Under the pieces are notes generated by a model. The model had not been told where the DNA came from. It saw only the letters and a program-made list of their open reading frames with translations, and made no database searches. From a bacterium DOLZORAL124_38_8 (GTDB lineage Bacteria > Patescibacteriota > Gracilibacteria > UBA4473): a stretch of DNA of 64,000 bases. Numbering within the stretch: position 1 is the stretch's first letter; every line of letters starts with the position of its first letter. Shown here one piece after another: positions 10,101-17,686 of this stretch. The position numbers were made by a program, and so were the translations under genes. Location: assembly GCA_002747745.1 (NCBI GenBank), contig PDQG01000004.1, forward strand, positions 101,646-165,645, read 5' to 3'.

Positions 10101-10322
10101 TTCGCCCTCAAAAAATGATTCGGCTACGGCTCGTTGTAATTCAGCTTTTTCTTCGGTCGAAGCCCAAAACAAGTTTTCTACTTGGGTATTTTTTTGTAAT
10201 TCCGATATCAAAAAACTTTTGGCGGCGTTATTGGCCAAGTTTACAAGCGTGAGTTTTTTGGTTTTTTCCAGTACGGCTAAAGGCTCTTTTAAAGCCAAAG
10301 AAAAAGGCAATTTAATTTTCAT
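7140..10322 (-). CDS. mfd: Transcription-repair coupling factor Mfd
   Basis: Mfd removes stalled RNA polymerase and recruits the UvrABC nucleotide-excision repair system. The 1060-residue protein is slightly short for the family. A divergent N-terminal UvrB-homology region is followed by a CarD-like RNA polymerase interaction domain ('GDFVIHTDHGVAEFEGI'). Next come the two translocase lobes: Walker A GDVGFGKTE, DEEQ box IIVDEEQRFG, motif VI-like 'QLRGRVGRSRTQAYAYF'. A C-terminal Mfd D7-like domain ends the protein. No uvr gene is nearby. Confidence 0.95.
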   Translation of the reverse strand: MKIKLPFSLALKEPLAVLEKTKKLTLVNLANNAAKSFLISELQKNTQVENLFWASTEEKAELQRAVAESFFEGEIIEIPAQITPSKWYEIQQALATRTPSLFLFEDFEVTTTAAHYPYVGQLLEQSQTIKVGEKIKIFQFFEYLESIGYSSATEQILVPGEFIRIGDHLFVFPAGAQKCVRIELFGDEIEEIVEYNQTEKKAQGKVLPTLTIRPNKFPDNCATSFFTALDLNQQKSLVLSDDLDEELHPNIDGYTIKFTSFPKEDETFFHLNFFSVLPFYTIPDFVVDMKERLRRGFNIVIATKRAEEIKNIFADSTTMWTEDLNDKTPSTIKILPIDKEDFLPHSFQNNDQKILFLTDREIFSFHRSSRQKKAISGMNMELMNSLKGGDFVIHTDHGVAEFEGIIRRDLGKDFGGTREYLKLKYAQNDKLFVPVESAEKVTKFIGEDCPRLTKLGAADWQKSQEKIKKETEKIAKELLKLYAAREMAKGKAFAKDDDMMADFCASFPYELTPGQANAWADVKRDLERPQPMDRLVCGDVGFGKTEIAMRAAFKTFTAGMQAIILAPITILAEQHYQSFMKRIAGKEYGVNIALLSRFQSAAEQKKILRGLELGSIDIVIGTHRLLSKDIKLKNLGIIIVDEEQRFGVKQKEKLKNIRAGVDTLTLTATPIPRTLNMSLNKLKDISTITTPPPGRLPVVTEVRKFNFNLVRERILFELERGGQVYFLHNEVRSIEAILFQLQALIPEAKFIVAHGQLKPEELEARISRFKSGEANVLIASTIIENGIDLSNANTLIVNKSEKFGLSQLYQLRGRVGRSRTQAYAYFLYHGRRLELEAKKRLRAIVEASELGSGFQIAMRDLEIRGAGEILGASQSGAMKSVGVAHFVRMLNKTIKEMQSGETSTEMKPETNVTVDIPLSAYIPANYIPNINEKIRTYQELAGAETLEQLKHLKADLREDFGHIPKEVENLCKVIQLKILLRAVNIEAVKLNKVSHKAYELVLRMNEQFTPDQLFGLLKNSDKKWVIGATAIKLKMETLPINWYETLCDDVKLLQKVDLKK

Positions 10323-10453
10323 ATATAATCAAAAAGAGTTTGGGTTGAATTGGCGAATTGATTCCTCTCAATTCTCAACAAATTTTCAGTCAGATTGTGT
10401 TTTTTTTTGTGGATAAGTCAAGGCGAGTAGTTGATTTTACAAAAAATAGCTTT

Positions 10454-11329
10454 TTAAAAACTTAGTTCCGAGTTTAATTTTATTTTCTTCTCATTAAGTA
10501 TTAAATCATTAATGTTTTCATTTTCAAAGCCTCTAATTTTTGATTTATATACCTCTGCCGTTTTCGCGTTTTCAATTTCTTTTTTTCGGTTAATACTAAT
10601 ATCTAAAAACTTTTCTTCTAGGTCAATTCCAAGAAAGCTACGTCCCAATAAATTAGACGCAATCCCTGTAGTACTACTCCCTGTAAAAGGATCTAAAATC
10701 CAATCATCTTTTTGAGTTGATGCCAAAATCAAACGAGTTAAAACAGATAAAGGTTTTTGAGTTGGATGTTTCCCACAAGATTTTTCCCAAGGAGCAATCG
10801 CTGGCAGATCCCAAACATCTTTCATCTGTCTGTTTCCGTTTAACTTCTTCATTAATTCATAATTAAAATAATGAGGAACTTTTTCATTTTTTCTTGCCCA
10901 AATAATTTGTTCTGTGGAATGCGTAAAATAGCGACAAGAAAAATTTGGTGGTGGGTTTGTTTTTTTCCAGGTAACAATGTTTAAAATTTTAAAATCTAAT
11001 TCAGTCAAGATCTGTCCAATTGAAAAAATATTGTGCATGGTTCCACTTATCCAAATAGTGGCATTTTCTTTCATTTTATCACGAATTAACTGCAACCATG
11101 CACGATTAAAATTATTAATGAAATCTAATCCGCAAGATTTATCCCAATCACCTTTATTCACACTTACAATCTTACCGTTCTGAACTGATAAACCATTGTT
11201 TGATAAAAAATAAGGGGGATCAGCAAAAACCATATCAAATTTATGCTCAAATTTAGGAAGTAATTCCATTGTATCTCCCTGTAAAAGCGTAAATTTTTTA
11301 TCTTTGGATTTAAAATAAGGCTTAACCAT
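10454..11329 (-). CDS. DpnA-like adenine-N6 DNA methyltransferase (second methylase of DpnII system)
   Basis: A beta-class N6-adenine methyltransferase: the catalytic DPPY motif (FADPPYFLSN, about residue 40) comes before the AdoMet-binding DPFTGSSTTG, with the target-recognition region between them. In DpnII systems this second enzyme methylates GATC, also on single-stranded DNA. I chose the ATG at 11329; a TTG lies two codons upstream. Neighbours are the cognate endonuclease and DpnM, so the gene completes a three-gene cassette. The order M1-R-M2 differs from pneumococcal dpnM-dpnA-dpnB. Confidence 0.88.
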   Translation of the reverse strand: MVKPYFKSKDKKFTLLQGDTMELLPKFEHKFDMVFADPPYFLSNNGLSVQNGKIVSVNKGDWDKSCGLDFINNFNRAWLQLIRDKMKENATIWISGTMHNIFSIGQILTELDFKILNIVTWKKTNPPPNFSCRYFTHSTEQIIWARKNEKVPHYFNYELMKKLNGNRQMKDVWDLPAIAPWEKSCGKHPTQKPLSVLTRLILASTQKDDWILDPFTGSSTTGIASNLLGRSFLGIDLEEKFLDISINRKKEIENAKTAEVYKSKIRGFENENINDLILNEKKIKLNSELSF

Positions 11330-11476
11330 TTCCAAGTATCTTTATAAATTATTCTAAAAATAAATTTTCTTCGTAATAAAATTATTAAAAACTCCTTTTG
11401 TTGAGAACAAAATAGATTCATTTATTATTTTTCTTTTCTTACACTAAATTTCTTAACTTCTTTTCTACATTCATAG

Positions 11477-12391
11477 TTATATAATTTCTTTCAAAACTCC
11501 ATTTTTTAACATCTCTAAATTTAATAAATACTCTGCCTTATCAAAATATTCTCTTAAAGGTAACCATGTGCTTAACCAACCTGCCCCGTCAGTTATCCAA
11601 ATAAATTCAATATTTTGTTTATTCCAATATTCATTCATTTTTACATATTCGGTTGCAGTAGACTTCAATTTTGAACCACCACCATTGTAAAAATTAACCT
11701 CAAAAAAATAAAGTTTCTGTTCCTTTTTTATTACATAATCAATTCTTCTTGAAGATTTATCTACAGCAATTTCAATATCCCATTTTTCTTTAATCGCTTT
11801 CGCATTTGCTTCTTTTAAGTATTCTAAACCTAATTCTCCACAAACTTCTTGAATATAGTTTTCAACCAGATTTTCCATTTGGTGTCCACCTCTATTTTTA
11901 CGACCATTACTGTCTAAACCAACTTCAACACCAGTAGCGTAATCAACTAAATTTTTAACCTTTTTGTCAGATATCAATTCACCTAAACCGGAGTTTATAA
12001 AAAACTCTGCAATATTATCTGCTTCATCTTTATTAGGACTACTTATCGACAAATCATAATGAGCATATTCGTAATTTTTTGTATCAATTAAAATATTTAT
12101 CTTTTGTTCTGATTTTTTTTTAAAACGAATGGCAAGAAGTAAAGGAATTGCGTTTACAACTCTAGGGTATTCTAAAATTAAATTACTAAGAGTTTCTTTT
12201 ATATTCTCTTTACCAACTAGAACATTTAATAAGTTTAATTCATTTTCAAATGGAACTACTCCATTGTAGACCTTTTCCCAATTTATAAAATAATCCCATT
12301 GTGTAATTCCTTTTAATTTCAAAGTGTTTTGAAAATATTTAAACAATTCATCATCAGACTTTAAATTTAATAATTGTGTTAATTTTTTCAT
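11477..12391 (-). CDS. DpnII/MboI-type restriction endonuclease (GATC)
   Basis: Matches the DpnII endonuclease family, which cuts unmethylated GATC. The central signature 'GVEVGLDSNGRKNRGGHQMEN' (about residues 148-168) is characteristic. The later 'KWDIEIAVDKSSRRIDYVIKKEQKLYFFEVNFY' fits a PD-(D/E)xK nuclease core (D...ExN). At 304 residues the length is right. It starts only 3 nt after the dpnM-like stop, so methylase and nuclease are translationally linked. The base composition is AT-rich. Confidence 0.9.
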   Translation of the reverse strand: MKKLTQLLNLKSDDELFKYFQNTLKLKGITQWDYFINWEKVYNGVVPFENELNLLNVLVGKENIKETLSNLILEYPRVVNAIPLLLAIRFKKKSEQKINILIDTKNYEYAHYDLSISSPNKDEADNIAEFFINSGLGELISDKKVKNLVDYATGVEVGLDSNGRKNRGGHQMENLVENYIQEVCGELGLEYLKEANAKAIKEKWDIEIAVDKSSRRIDYVIKKEQKLYFFEVNFYNGGGSKLKSTATEYVKMNEYWNKQNIEFIWITDGAGWLSTWLPLREYFDKAEYLLNLEMLKNGVLKEII

Positions 12392-12394
12392 CTT

Positions 12395-13291
12395 TTAGTT
12401 TGTTATTAATAACTCAGTAATCTCACCCCTCTTTATAGATTTAGAATTTATGCTTCGCCTTGCATAAATTCGATGAATCTGAAAATCTGCATATAAATAA
12501 TCAAAAAAATTATCTTCTGGATCAATATTTTTCATATCAGAATTACTTAAAACCCATTTTGTATTCATACTATCCAACTTTTTACAAAATTGTTTTAAAC
12601 GTACTTGCTCACTATCATTAAAGTCCAAATCAGAATAAGAGTTAAAACTTGAAGTTTTACTCAAAGGTTTATACGGCGGATCAAAATAAAAAAAAGAATT
12701 CTTACCAGCATAATCAATTGTATCAGAATAATCTCCATTCAAAATTACAACTCGTTTTAAAACCTTTGAAACAGCAAGGAGATTCTCTTCATCACAAATT
12801 TTAGGTTGTTTATAACTTCCAATTGGAACATTAAATTCATTCTTTTTGTTCACACGATATAAACCATTAAAGCAAGTTTTATTTAAAAATATAAAAAGAG
12901 CTGATTGTGAAAGCTCATCCAAATTTCTTTTATTAAAAAGCGTTCTTTTTGCATAATAAAACGATTTTCGAGCTTCTAAATCATTTTTAAAAGAATGATA
13001 TTTAACTTCTAAGTCCTTCAATAGAATAATTAAATCTTCCACATTATACTTAATAACCTTATAACAATCCGTTAAGTCCTTATTAATATCATTAATAACA
13101 GCACTTTTTAAATTAGAAAAACGATTCAACATCCAAAATAAAACCGCTCCACTTCCTACAAATGGCTCAACAAAAGTAAAGCCTTTCGACGAAAATACAA
13201 CTGAAGGTAACTCATCTTTAATTTCATTTATTAGCTGAGTCTTCCCCCCTGCCCATTTTAAGAAAGGCTTTGCTACAATATTTTTATTCAT
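12395..13291 (-). CDS. DpnM-like GATC adenine-N6 methyltransferase (Dam family)
   Basis: An alpha-class Dam/DpnM enzyme that methylates adenine in GATC. The N-terminal KPFLKWAGGKTQL and FVEPFVGSGAVLFW motifs (AdoMet site) precede the catalytic FYFDPPY (about residue 207). First gene of the cassette. A -10-like TATGCT lies 9 nt upstream of the ATG. Arginine codons are a mix of CGT, AGA, AGG and CGA, in contrast to neighbours that use CGA almost only, supporting horizontal acquisition. Confidence 0.93.
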   Translation of the reverse strand: MNKNIVAKPFLKWAGGKTQLINEIKDELPSVVFSSKGFTFVEPFVGSGAVLFWMLNRFSNLKSAVINDINKDLTDCYKVIKYNVEDLIILLKDLEVKYHSFKNDLEARKSFYYAKRTLFNKRNLDELSQSALFIFLNKTCFNGLYRVNKKNEFNVPIGSYKQPKICDEENLLAVSKVLKRVVILNGDYSDTIDYAGKNSFFYFDPPYKPLSKTSSFNSYSDLDFNDSEQVRLKQFCKKLDSMNTKWVLSNSDMKNIDPEDNFFDYLYADFQIHRIYARRSINSKSIKRGEITELLITN

Positions 13292-13332
13292 AACAAAATA
13301 AGCATACCTTTTCCACAGAAATTTACCACTAA

Positions 13333-13358
13333 AAAAACCACCTTTCGGTGGTTTTTCT
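13333..13358. terminator. Bidirectional terminator after rpsT
   Basis: AAAAACCACC-TTTC-GGTGGTTTTT. On the minus strand it ends the ribosomal protein operon just upstream of the dpnM-like gene. Confidence 0.9.
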
Positions 13359-13390
13359 GTTTCTTGTTCCCCTCTCTTTTTATTTCAGAA

Positions 13391-13654
13391 CTATTTTTTG
13401 TCAGAAATAAGTTTTGCGTAAGCCGACACTTTTCGAGCTGACTTATGAGCGTGCCAAAGGTTTTTCTTTGACATCAAATCAATTCGTTTTTGTACAGTTG
13501 GAAATAAAGCAATAGCTTCTTTCTTTTCTCCGTTTTCAACATGAGTCAAGAATTTCTTAATTACTTCTTTCGTCAATCGTTTTACCGTTGCGTTTCGCAA
13601 AGTTTTTCGCTTTGTTTGTCGCACTCGTTTGATAGCTGATTTAATAATTGGCAT
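13391..13654 (-). CDS. rpsT: 30S ribosomal protein S20
   Basis: 87-residue basic helical protein with the S20 pattern: 'MPIIKSAIKRVRQTKRKTLRNATVK' at the N-terminus and 'GVIHKNxAARxKS'-like 'NLWHAHKSARKVSAYAKL' at the C-terminus. S20 binds 16S rRNA helices 9 and 44. It follows rplO by 18 nt, where secY would stand in a typical spc operon. All arginines inspected are CGA. Confidence 0.92.
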   Translation of the reverse strand: MPIIKSAIKRVRQTKRKTLRNATVKRLTKEVIKKFLTHVENGEKKEAIALFPTVQKRIDLMSKKNLWHAHKSARKVSAYAKLISDKK

Positions 13655-13672
13655 ATTTTGGTGGGTTTATAA

Positions 13673-14116
13673 TTATTCTTGTACTGATCCTCCAGCTTTT
13701 TCTACTGATTCTTTTGCTCCAGCAGAAATTAATAATTCAGAAGCAATCGTAAGTTTCTTTTCAATATCTCCTTGTAACACTTTTACTTTTGCATTATTGG
13801 CTCGAATCAATCCTTTTGCCAATAAAGTTTCCAATGAAACAGTTTCTCCATCAGCAAAGAATTCGTTCAATTTTGTCAAAGACACAGTTTGTGCTTCCAC
13901 TCGATTTGGGTTTTTAAATCCTTTCAATTTTGGCATTCGTTGTAGAAGACTTGATTGTCCTCCTTCAAATCCCAATCGAACACCTCCTCCAGATCGAGCA
14001 TTTTGTCCTTTACATCCTCGTCCAGCAAATGTTCCTTGCCCAGAGGCTTGCCCTCGCCCAACTCGTTTTCGAGTTTTCTTCGGCATATTCGGTGATAATT
14101 GTCCTAATAAATTCAT
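13673..14116 (-). CDS. rplO: 50S ribosomal protein L15
   Basis: The glycine-rich N-terminus (KKTRKRVGRGQASGQGTFAGRGCKGQ) is diagnostic of L15, which lies near the exit side of 23S rRNA domain II. 147 residues, normal length. It directly follows rpsE with no rpmD between them, a known CPR trait. No Shine-Dalgarno sequence precedes its ATG. Confidence 0.95.
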   Translation of the reverse strand: MNLLGQLSPNMPKKTRKRVGRGQASGQGTFAGRGCKGQNARSGGGVRLGFEGGQSSLLQRMPKLKGFKNPNRVEAQTVSLTKLNEFFADGETVSLETLLAKGLIRANNAKVKVLQGDIEKKLTIASELLISAGAKESVEKAGGSVQE

Positions 14117-14128
14117 ATCTCAGTAAAA

Positions 14129-14893
14129 TTATTTATCTTCCTTTTTAGTAGTTTTTTTCTTCGCTGGGGCTTTTTTTTCAACTTTTTCAGCTGAATCTTT
14201 AGCCACTGCTTTTTTAGCTACTGGTTTCTTTTTTGCTACCGCTTTTTTGGCTGGAGCTTTTTTCTTTTCCACTTTTTTTTCTGTAGCGTCAGCTTCTTTC
14301 TTCGTTGATTTTTTAGCCGCTACTTCTTTGGTTGGCAAATCAGCCAAAGCCGCAAAGGTTGCTCGTGCCAAGTTCAATGAATTTCGAGATCCATGCGCTT
14401 TTGATAACACATCTCGGATTCCCGCTAATTCCAAAATTTTTCGTACCGCTCCACCAGCAATCAATCCTTTCCCTTCTTGCGCTGGCAAAAGGAATACTTT
14501 TGAAGCTTTGAATTTTGCTGATACTGGATGCGCTACCGTTCCTGAACCAACGGCTACTTTTACTAAGTTTTTCTTGGCCGCCGCAATAGCTTTTTGGATT
14601 CCTCCGAGCACTTCCCCAGATTTTCCAACTCCCATTCCAACGCGTCCTTTTTTATCTCCAATAACTACCGTTACTTGGAATCTCATTCGTCGTCCTCCTT
14701 TTACCACTCGAGTCACTCGAGCGATTCGTAGGATTGACTCTTCAAACTCTTTTGGTTCTTTTCGTCGATCATTTCGTCGTCCTTTTCGTCGAGGTCGATT
14801 TCGTTCGATTTTTTTCGGAACCACTGGTGCAGATTCTGTTGCAGCACTCGCTTGAGTTTCGTTTGCCGTATTTACGTTATTTTCTTCTGTCAT
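14129..14893 (-). CDS. rpsE: 30S ribosomal protein S5 with extended tails
   Basis: S5 shapes the mRNA entry and decoding accuracy. The core runs from 'FEESILRIARVTRVVKGGRRMRF' through 'GMGVGKSGEVLGGIQKAI' to 'LARATFAALADL'. An Arg/Lys-rich N-terminal extension (about 45 residues) and a long Lys/Ala-rich C-terminal tail of AKKxxAKK repeats bring it to 254 residues, against about 165 normally. The dense N-terminal arginine cluster is coded only by CGA. Confidence 0.95.
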   Translation of the reverse strand: MTEENNVNTANETQASAATESAPVVPKKIERNRPRRKGRRNDRRKEPKEFEESILRIARVTRVVKGGRRMRFQVTVVIGDKKGRVGMGVGKSGEVLGGIQKAIAAAKKNLVKVAVGSGTVAHPVSAKFKASKVFLLPAQEGKGLIAGGAVRKILELAGIRDVLSKAHGSRNSLNLARATFAALADLPTKEVAAKKSTKKEADATEKKVEKKKAPAKKAVAKKKPVAKKAVAKDSAEKVEKKAPAKKKTTKKEDK

Positions 14894-14905
14894 AATACTG
14901 TAAAA

Positions 14906-15247
14906 TTAAAATTCAAGTCCAGCCGCTCGAGCCGCATCTGCCAACTCTTTCACTTGACCAGTGTAAAAATATCCATTTCGATCGAAAGAAACTTTTGCCA
15001 TTCCAGCGGCTTTCGCTTTTTCGGCAATTTCAGTTCCTACTTTTTTTGCTTGGGCTAAACCAGTTTCTTTCATTTTCAATCCTGAAACTCCTGCCACAAT
15101 CATTCCTTTCGAATCATCGATTAATTGTGCATAAATTGCTTTATTTGATTTAAAAACCACCAATCGTGGCAATCCCGAAATTTTTGCTTTCGCATGAGTT
15201 CTTCGCGCTCGAGATAATCTCCGTTCTTGTTTAGTCAATACTGCCAT
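14906..15247 (-). CDS. rplR: 50S ribosomal protein L18
   Basis: 113 residues with the L18 pattern 'RRLSRARRTHAKAKISGLPRLVVFKSNKAIYAQLIDD' and a C-terminal 'DRNGYFYTGQVKELADAARAAGLEF'. L18 binds 5S rRNA. It sits between rplF and rpsE with very short gaps, within one operon. Confidence 0.95.
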   Translation of the reverse strand: MAVLTKQERRLSRARRTHAKAKISGLPRLVVFKSNKAIYAQLIDDSKGMIVAGVSGLKMKETGLAQAKKVGTEIAEKAKAAGMAKVSFDRNGYFYTGQVKELADAARAAGLEF

Positions 15248-15250
15248 GAT

Positions 15251-15802
15251 CTATTTTGCGTTAGATTTACCTGCTTTTCGGAAAACAAATTCTCCTTTGT
15301 ATCGGATTCCTTTTCCTTTGTATGGTTCTGGTTTTCGGAAAGACCGAATTTCTGCGGCTACTTGTCCAACCGCTTGTTTATCAATTCCAGAAACCGTTAA
15401 TTCTGTTTGGCTTTTATCCGCAAACGTAACGGTTACCCCTTCTTTTACTTTGTAAAGAATTGGGTGAGAGTACCCCAATGACAATTCCAATTCTTGTGGA
15501 CCTTTCATTACTCCTCGGTATCCTACTCCAATAATTTCAAGTGATTTAGAACATCCGTTCTTCACTCCTTCAACAGCATTATTCAACAAAGTTCGATACA
15601 AACCATGTCGAGACCGAGCAATTCGACTTTCATCTGCTCGTTCTACTGCCACCTCTTGCCCTTCAACTTTGAAAGACACGTATTCAGGTTCATAAGCTAC
15701 TCGTAACTCACCTTTTGGTCCAGTTACAACCAGCTCTGAGGCCTTAACCTCTACTTGCACTCCGTCAAGCAATACAACCGGCTTTTTCCCAATTCGAGAC
15801 AT
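15251..15802 (-). CDS. rplF: 50S ribosomal protein L6
   Basis: True start is the ATG at 15802 (MSRIGKKPVVL), the normal L6 N-terminus; the frame runs 45 nt further upstream but that part does not match. The C-terminal motif 'RSFRKPEPYKGKGIRYKGEF' is diagnostic. It is the first gene of this operon, which lacks the usual upstream genes (rplN, rplX, rplE, rpsN, rpsH). Confidence 0.95.
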   Translation of the reverse strand: MSRIGKKPVVLLDGVQVEVKASELVVTGPKGELRVAYEPEYVSFKVEGQEVAVERADESRIARSRHGLYRTLLNNAVEGVKNGCSKSLEIIGVGYRGVMKGPQELELSLGYSHPILYKVKEGVTVTFADKSQTELTVSGIDKQAVGQVAAEIRSFRKPEPYKGKGIRYKGEFVFRKAGKSNAK

Positions 15803-15823
15803 ATTAAATATAATAAATTTCGC

Positions 15824-15858
15824 GCGGAGCATAGAAACAAAAGACATTCTGTCAAGTT
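15824..15858 (-). promoter_or_regulatory. Promoter of the rplF operon
   Basis: Minus strand TTGACA (15849-15854), a 16-nt spacer and TATGCT, about 25-30 nt before the rplF start. It supports a separate transcription unit beginning at rplF. Confidence 0.6.
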
Positions 15859-15895
15859 TGTTTTTTATTATTTCGCCACAAATTAAACGAATCGA

Positions 15896-17683
15896 CTATT
15901 TCACCGTCACACTTTTCGCCAAATTTCTTGGCATATCTGGATCAAGGTTTTTCAGCACCGCAAGATGATAGGCCAAAATCTGCACTGGCACAATAGATGC
16001 AATCGCTTGTGCTCCACCACAATCAACCACTTTAATCCACTCATCAAACACCGCTTGTTTTTGGGCCGATATTCCAATAATAATGGCTCCACGAGCTTTT
16101 AGTTCCATGGCATTCGACACCGTTTCGGCATCGTCTCCCAACACCACACAGGGCGTCCCTTTTTCTATCAAAGCAATTGGACCATGTTTCAATTCGCCCG
16201 CAGCAAACCCCATCGCCGAAATATAAGAAACTTCTTGAATTTTAATAGCCGCTTCTAACGCCATCGGATACAACGCCCCTCGACCAATAATAAACAAATT
16301 GGGCGTATGAAAAATCTTCTCCGCAATGGTTTTAATATGTTCTTCATAGCGAGGATTCAGCATTTCTGAAATATTTGACGCGGTCGTACTTAAAATTTCT
16401 CGCCCTCGATTTACGTGTTTCAAAAAATTGTCAGCAAAACACTCTTTGCTTGGCTTTCCAACCGCCAGCCCATGTGCGAGTAAAAACATAATAGCCATCT
16501 GAGCTGTAGCCGCCTTGGTACTGGCTACCGCTTTTTCTGGACCAGCTTGAATAGGTAAATTTACATCGGCCATTCGAGCCAAAGAAGAACTTTCCACATT
16601 CGTCAAAGATAAAATCTTCGCCCCTTTCAGTTTTGCTTCTTCAATAACTTCCATAATGTCTGCCGTTTCGCCCGATTGACTAATGGCAATCAACGCCGTT
16701 TTTTCGTGAACAAATTTTTCAAAGTATTTCATTTCGCTCGCAGGCACCACGTTTACTTTTTTCCCTGCAATTTCCGAGAAAAAATACTCCGCTGCCATGG
16801 CGACTTTATGCGACGTTCCACAGGCCACCAAAAACGCTCCGTTGGTTGATTGCAGCAACTTTACAGCCGCCTCCAACACCGACGTATCATGATTAATCGA
16901 CCGATCAATCGTTTCTTTTTGGTCAAAAATCTCTTTCAACATAAAATGATCATAATCTCCTTTTTCGGCTTCTTGCACCTGCCAAGAGACTTCAATATTC
17001 CGTTTTTCAATGGGTTGCAAGGTCAGAGCATCAAAAAATTCTGCCGTTCCACCTTGTATAAACACCCCTTGATTATCATCAAGATAATTCACCACATTCG
17101 TTTGTTCTAAAAAGGCTGGAATATCACTGGCAATATAGGTTTCATTTTCTGCCCGACCAATAATAAGGGGCGAACCTCTCCGTACCGCAAAAATCCCATC
17201 AACCCCTTCGAACATAACCAACAGGGCAAATCGTCCATGCAACACTTCAGCCGTTTTTTGCAACGCTCGACGCGGATCATTCGTTTCTAAAAAGAATTTA
17301 TTCAGCACCGCCGCAATAACTTCCGAGTCAGTTTCAGACGAAAATTCTTCCGCCTTAAAATCAGCTTTTAATTCCAAAAAATTTTCACAAACACCGTTAT
17401 GTACCAGCGTTATTTTTTCAAAATGGTGTGGATGAGCATTGGCACGAGTCACGCCGCCATGGGTGGCCCAACGAGAATGACCAAAGGCTTCGGTTCCACT
17501 CGCAAACGGTCGATTTATATCGGAAATCTTTCCTACTTCTTTTTCGATTACCACTTGCTCATCGTTTGATTTCACAGCCACCCCCCAACTATCATATCCT
17601 CGATATTCGAGTTTTTTTAACCCCGCTAACACAAACGACCCCGCATTTTGTTCTGATCCCGATACGGCAAAAATTCCACACAT
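15896..17683 (-). CDS. glmS: Glutamine--fructose-6-phosphate aminotransferase (isomerizing)
   Basis: Makes glucosamine-6-phosphate, the entry to peptidoglycan amino sugars. The N-terminal MCGIFAV places the catalytic Cys at position 2 after Met removal; this glutaminase domain is followed by two SIS sugar-isomerase domains (AISQSGETADI; 'SYISAMGFAAGELKHGPIALIEKGTP'). The C-terminal 'NLAKSVTVK' is typical. 595 residues. It starts 3 nt after aspS ends, so the two are co-transcribed. No glmS ribozyme can fit in this spacing. Confidence 0.96.
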   Translation of the reverse strand: MCGIFAVSGSEQNAGSFVLAGLKKLEYRGYDSWGVAVKSNDEQVVIEKEVGKISDINRPFASGTEAFGHSRWATHGGVTRANAHPHHFEKITLVHNGVCENFLELKADFKAEEFSSETDSEVIAAVLNKFFLETNDPRRALQKTAEVLHGRFALLVMFEGVDGIFAVRRGSPLIIGRAENETYIASDIPAFLEQTNVVNYLDDNQGVFIQGGTAEFFDALTLQPIEKRNIEVSWQVQEAEKGDYDHFMLKEIFDQKETIDRSINHDTSVLEAAVKLLQSTNGAFLVACGTSHKVAMAAEYFFSEIAGKKVNVVPASEMKYFEKFVHEKTALIAISQSGETADIMEVIEEAKLKGAKILSLTNVESSSLARMADVNLPIQAGPEKAVASTKAATAQMAIMFLLAHGLAVGKPSKECFADNFLKHVNRGREILSTTASNISEMLNPRYEEHIKTIAEKIFHTPNLFIIGRGALYPMALEAAIKIQEVSYISAMGFAAGELKHGPIALIEKGTPCVVLGDDAETVSNAMELKARGAIIIGISAQKQAVFDEWIKVVDCGGAQAIASIVPVQILAYHLAVLKNLDPDMPRNLAKSVTVK

Positions 17684-17686
17684 AAA

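Noticed and set aside
12395..13291. Phage-borne orphan Dam methylase
   Set aside because: The cognate DpnII-type nuclease and second methylase lie directly downstream and no phage genes are present.
17684..17686. glmS ribozyme
   Set aside because: glmS starts 3 nt after aspS, leaving no room for a ribozyme.
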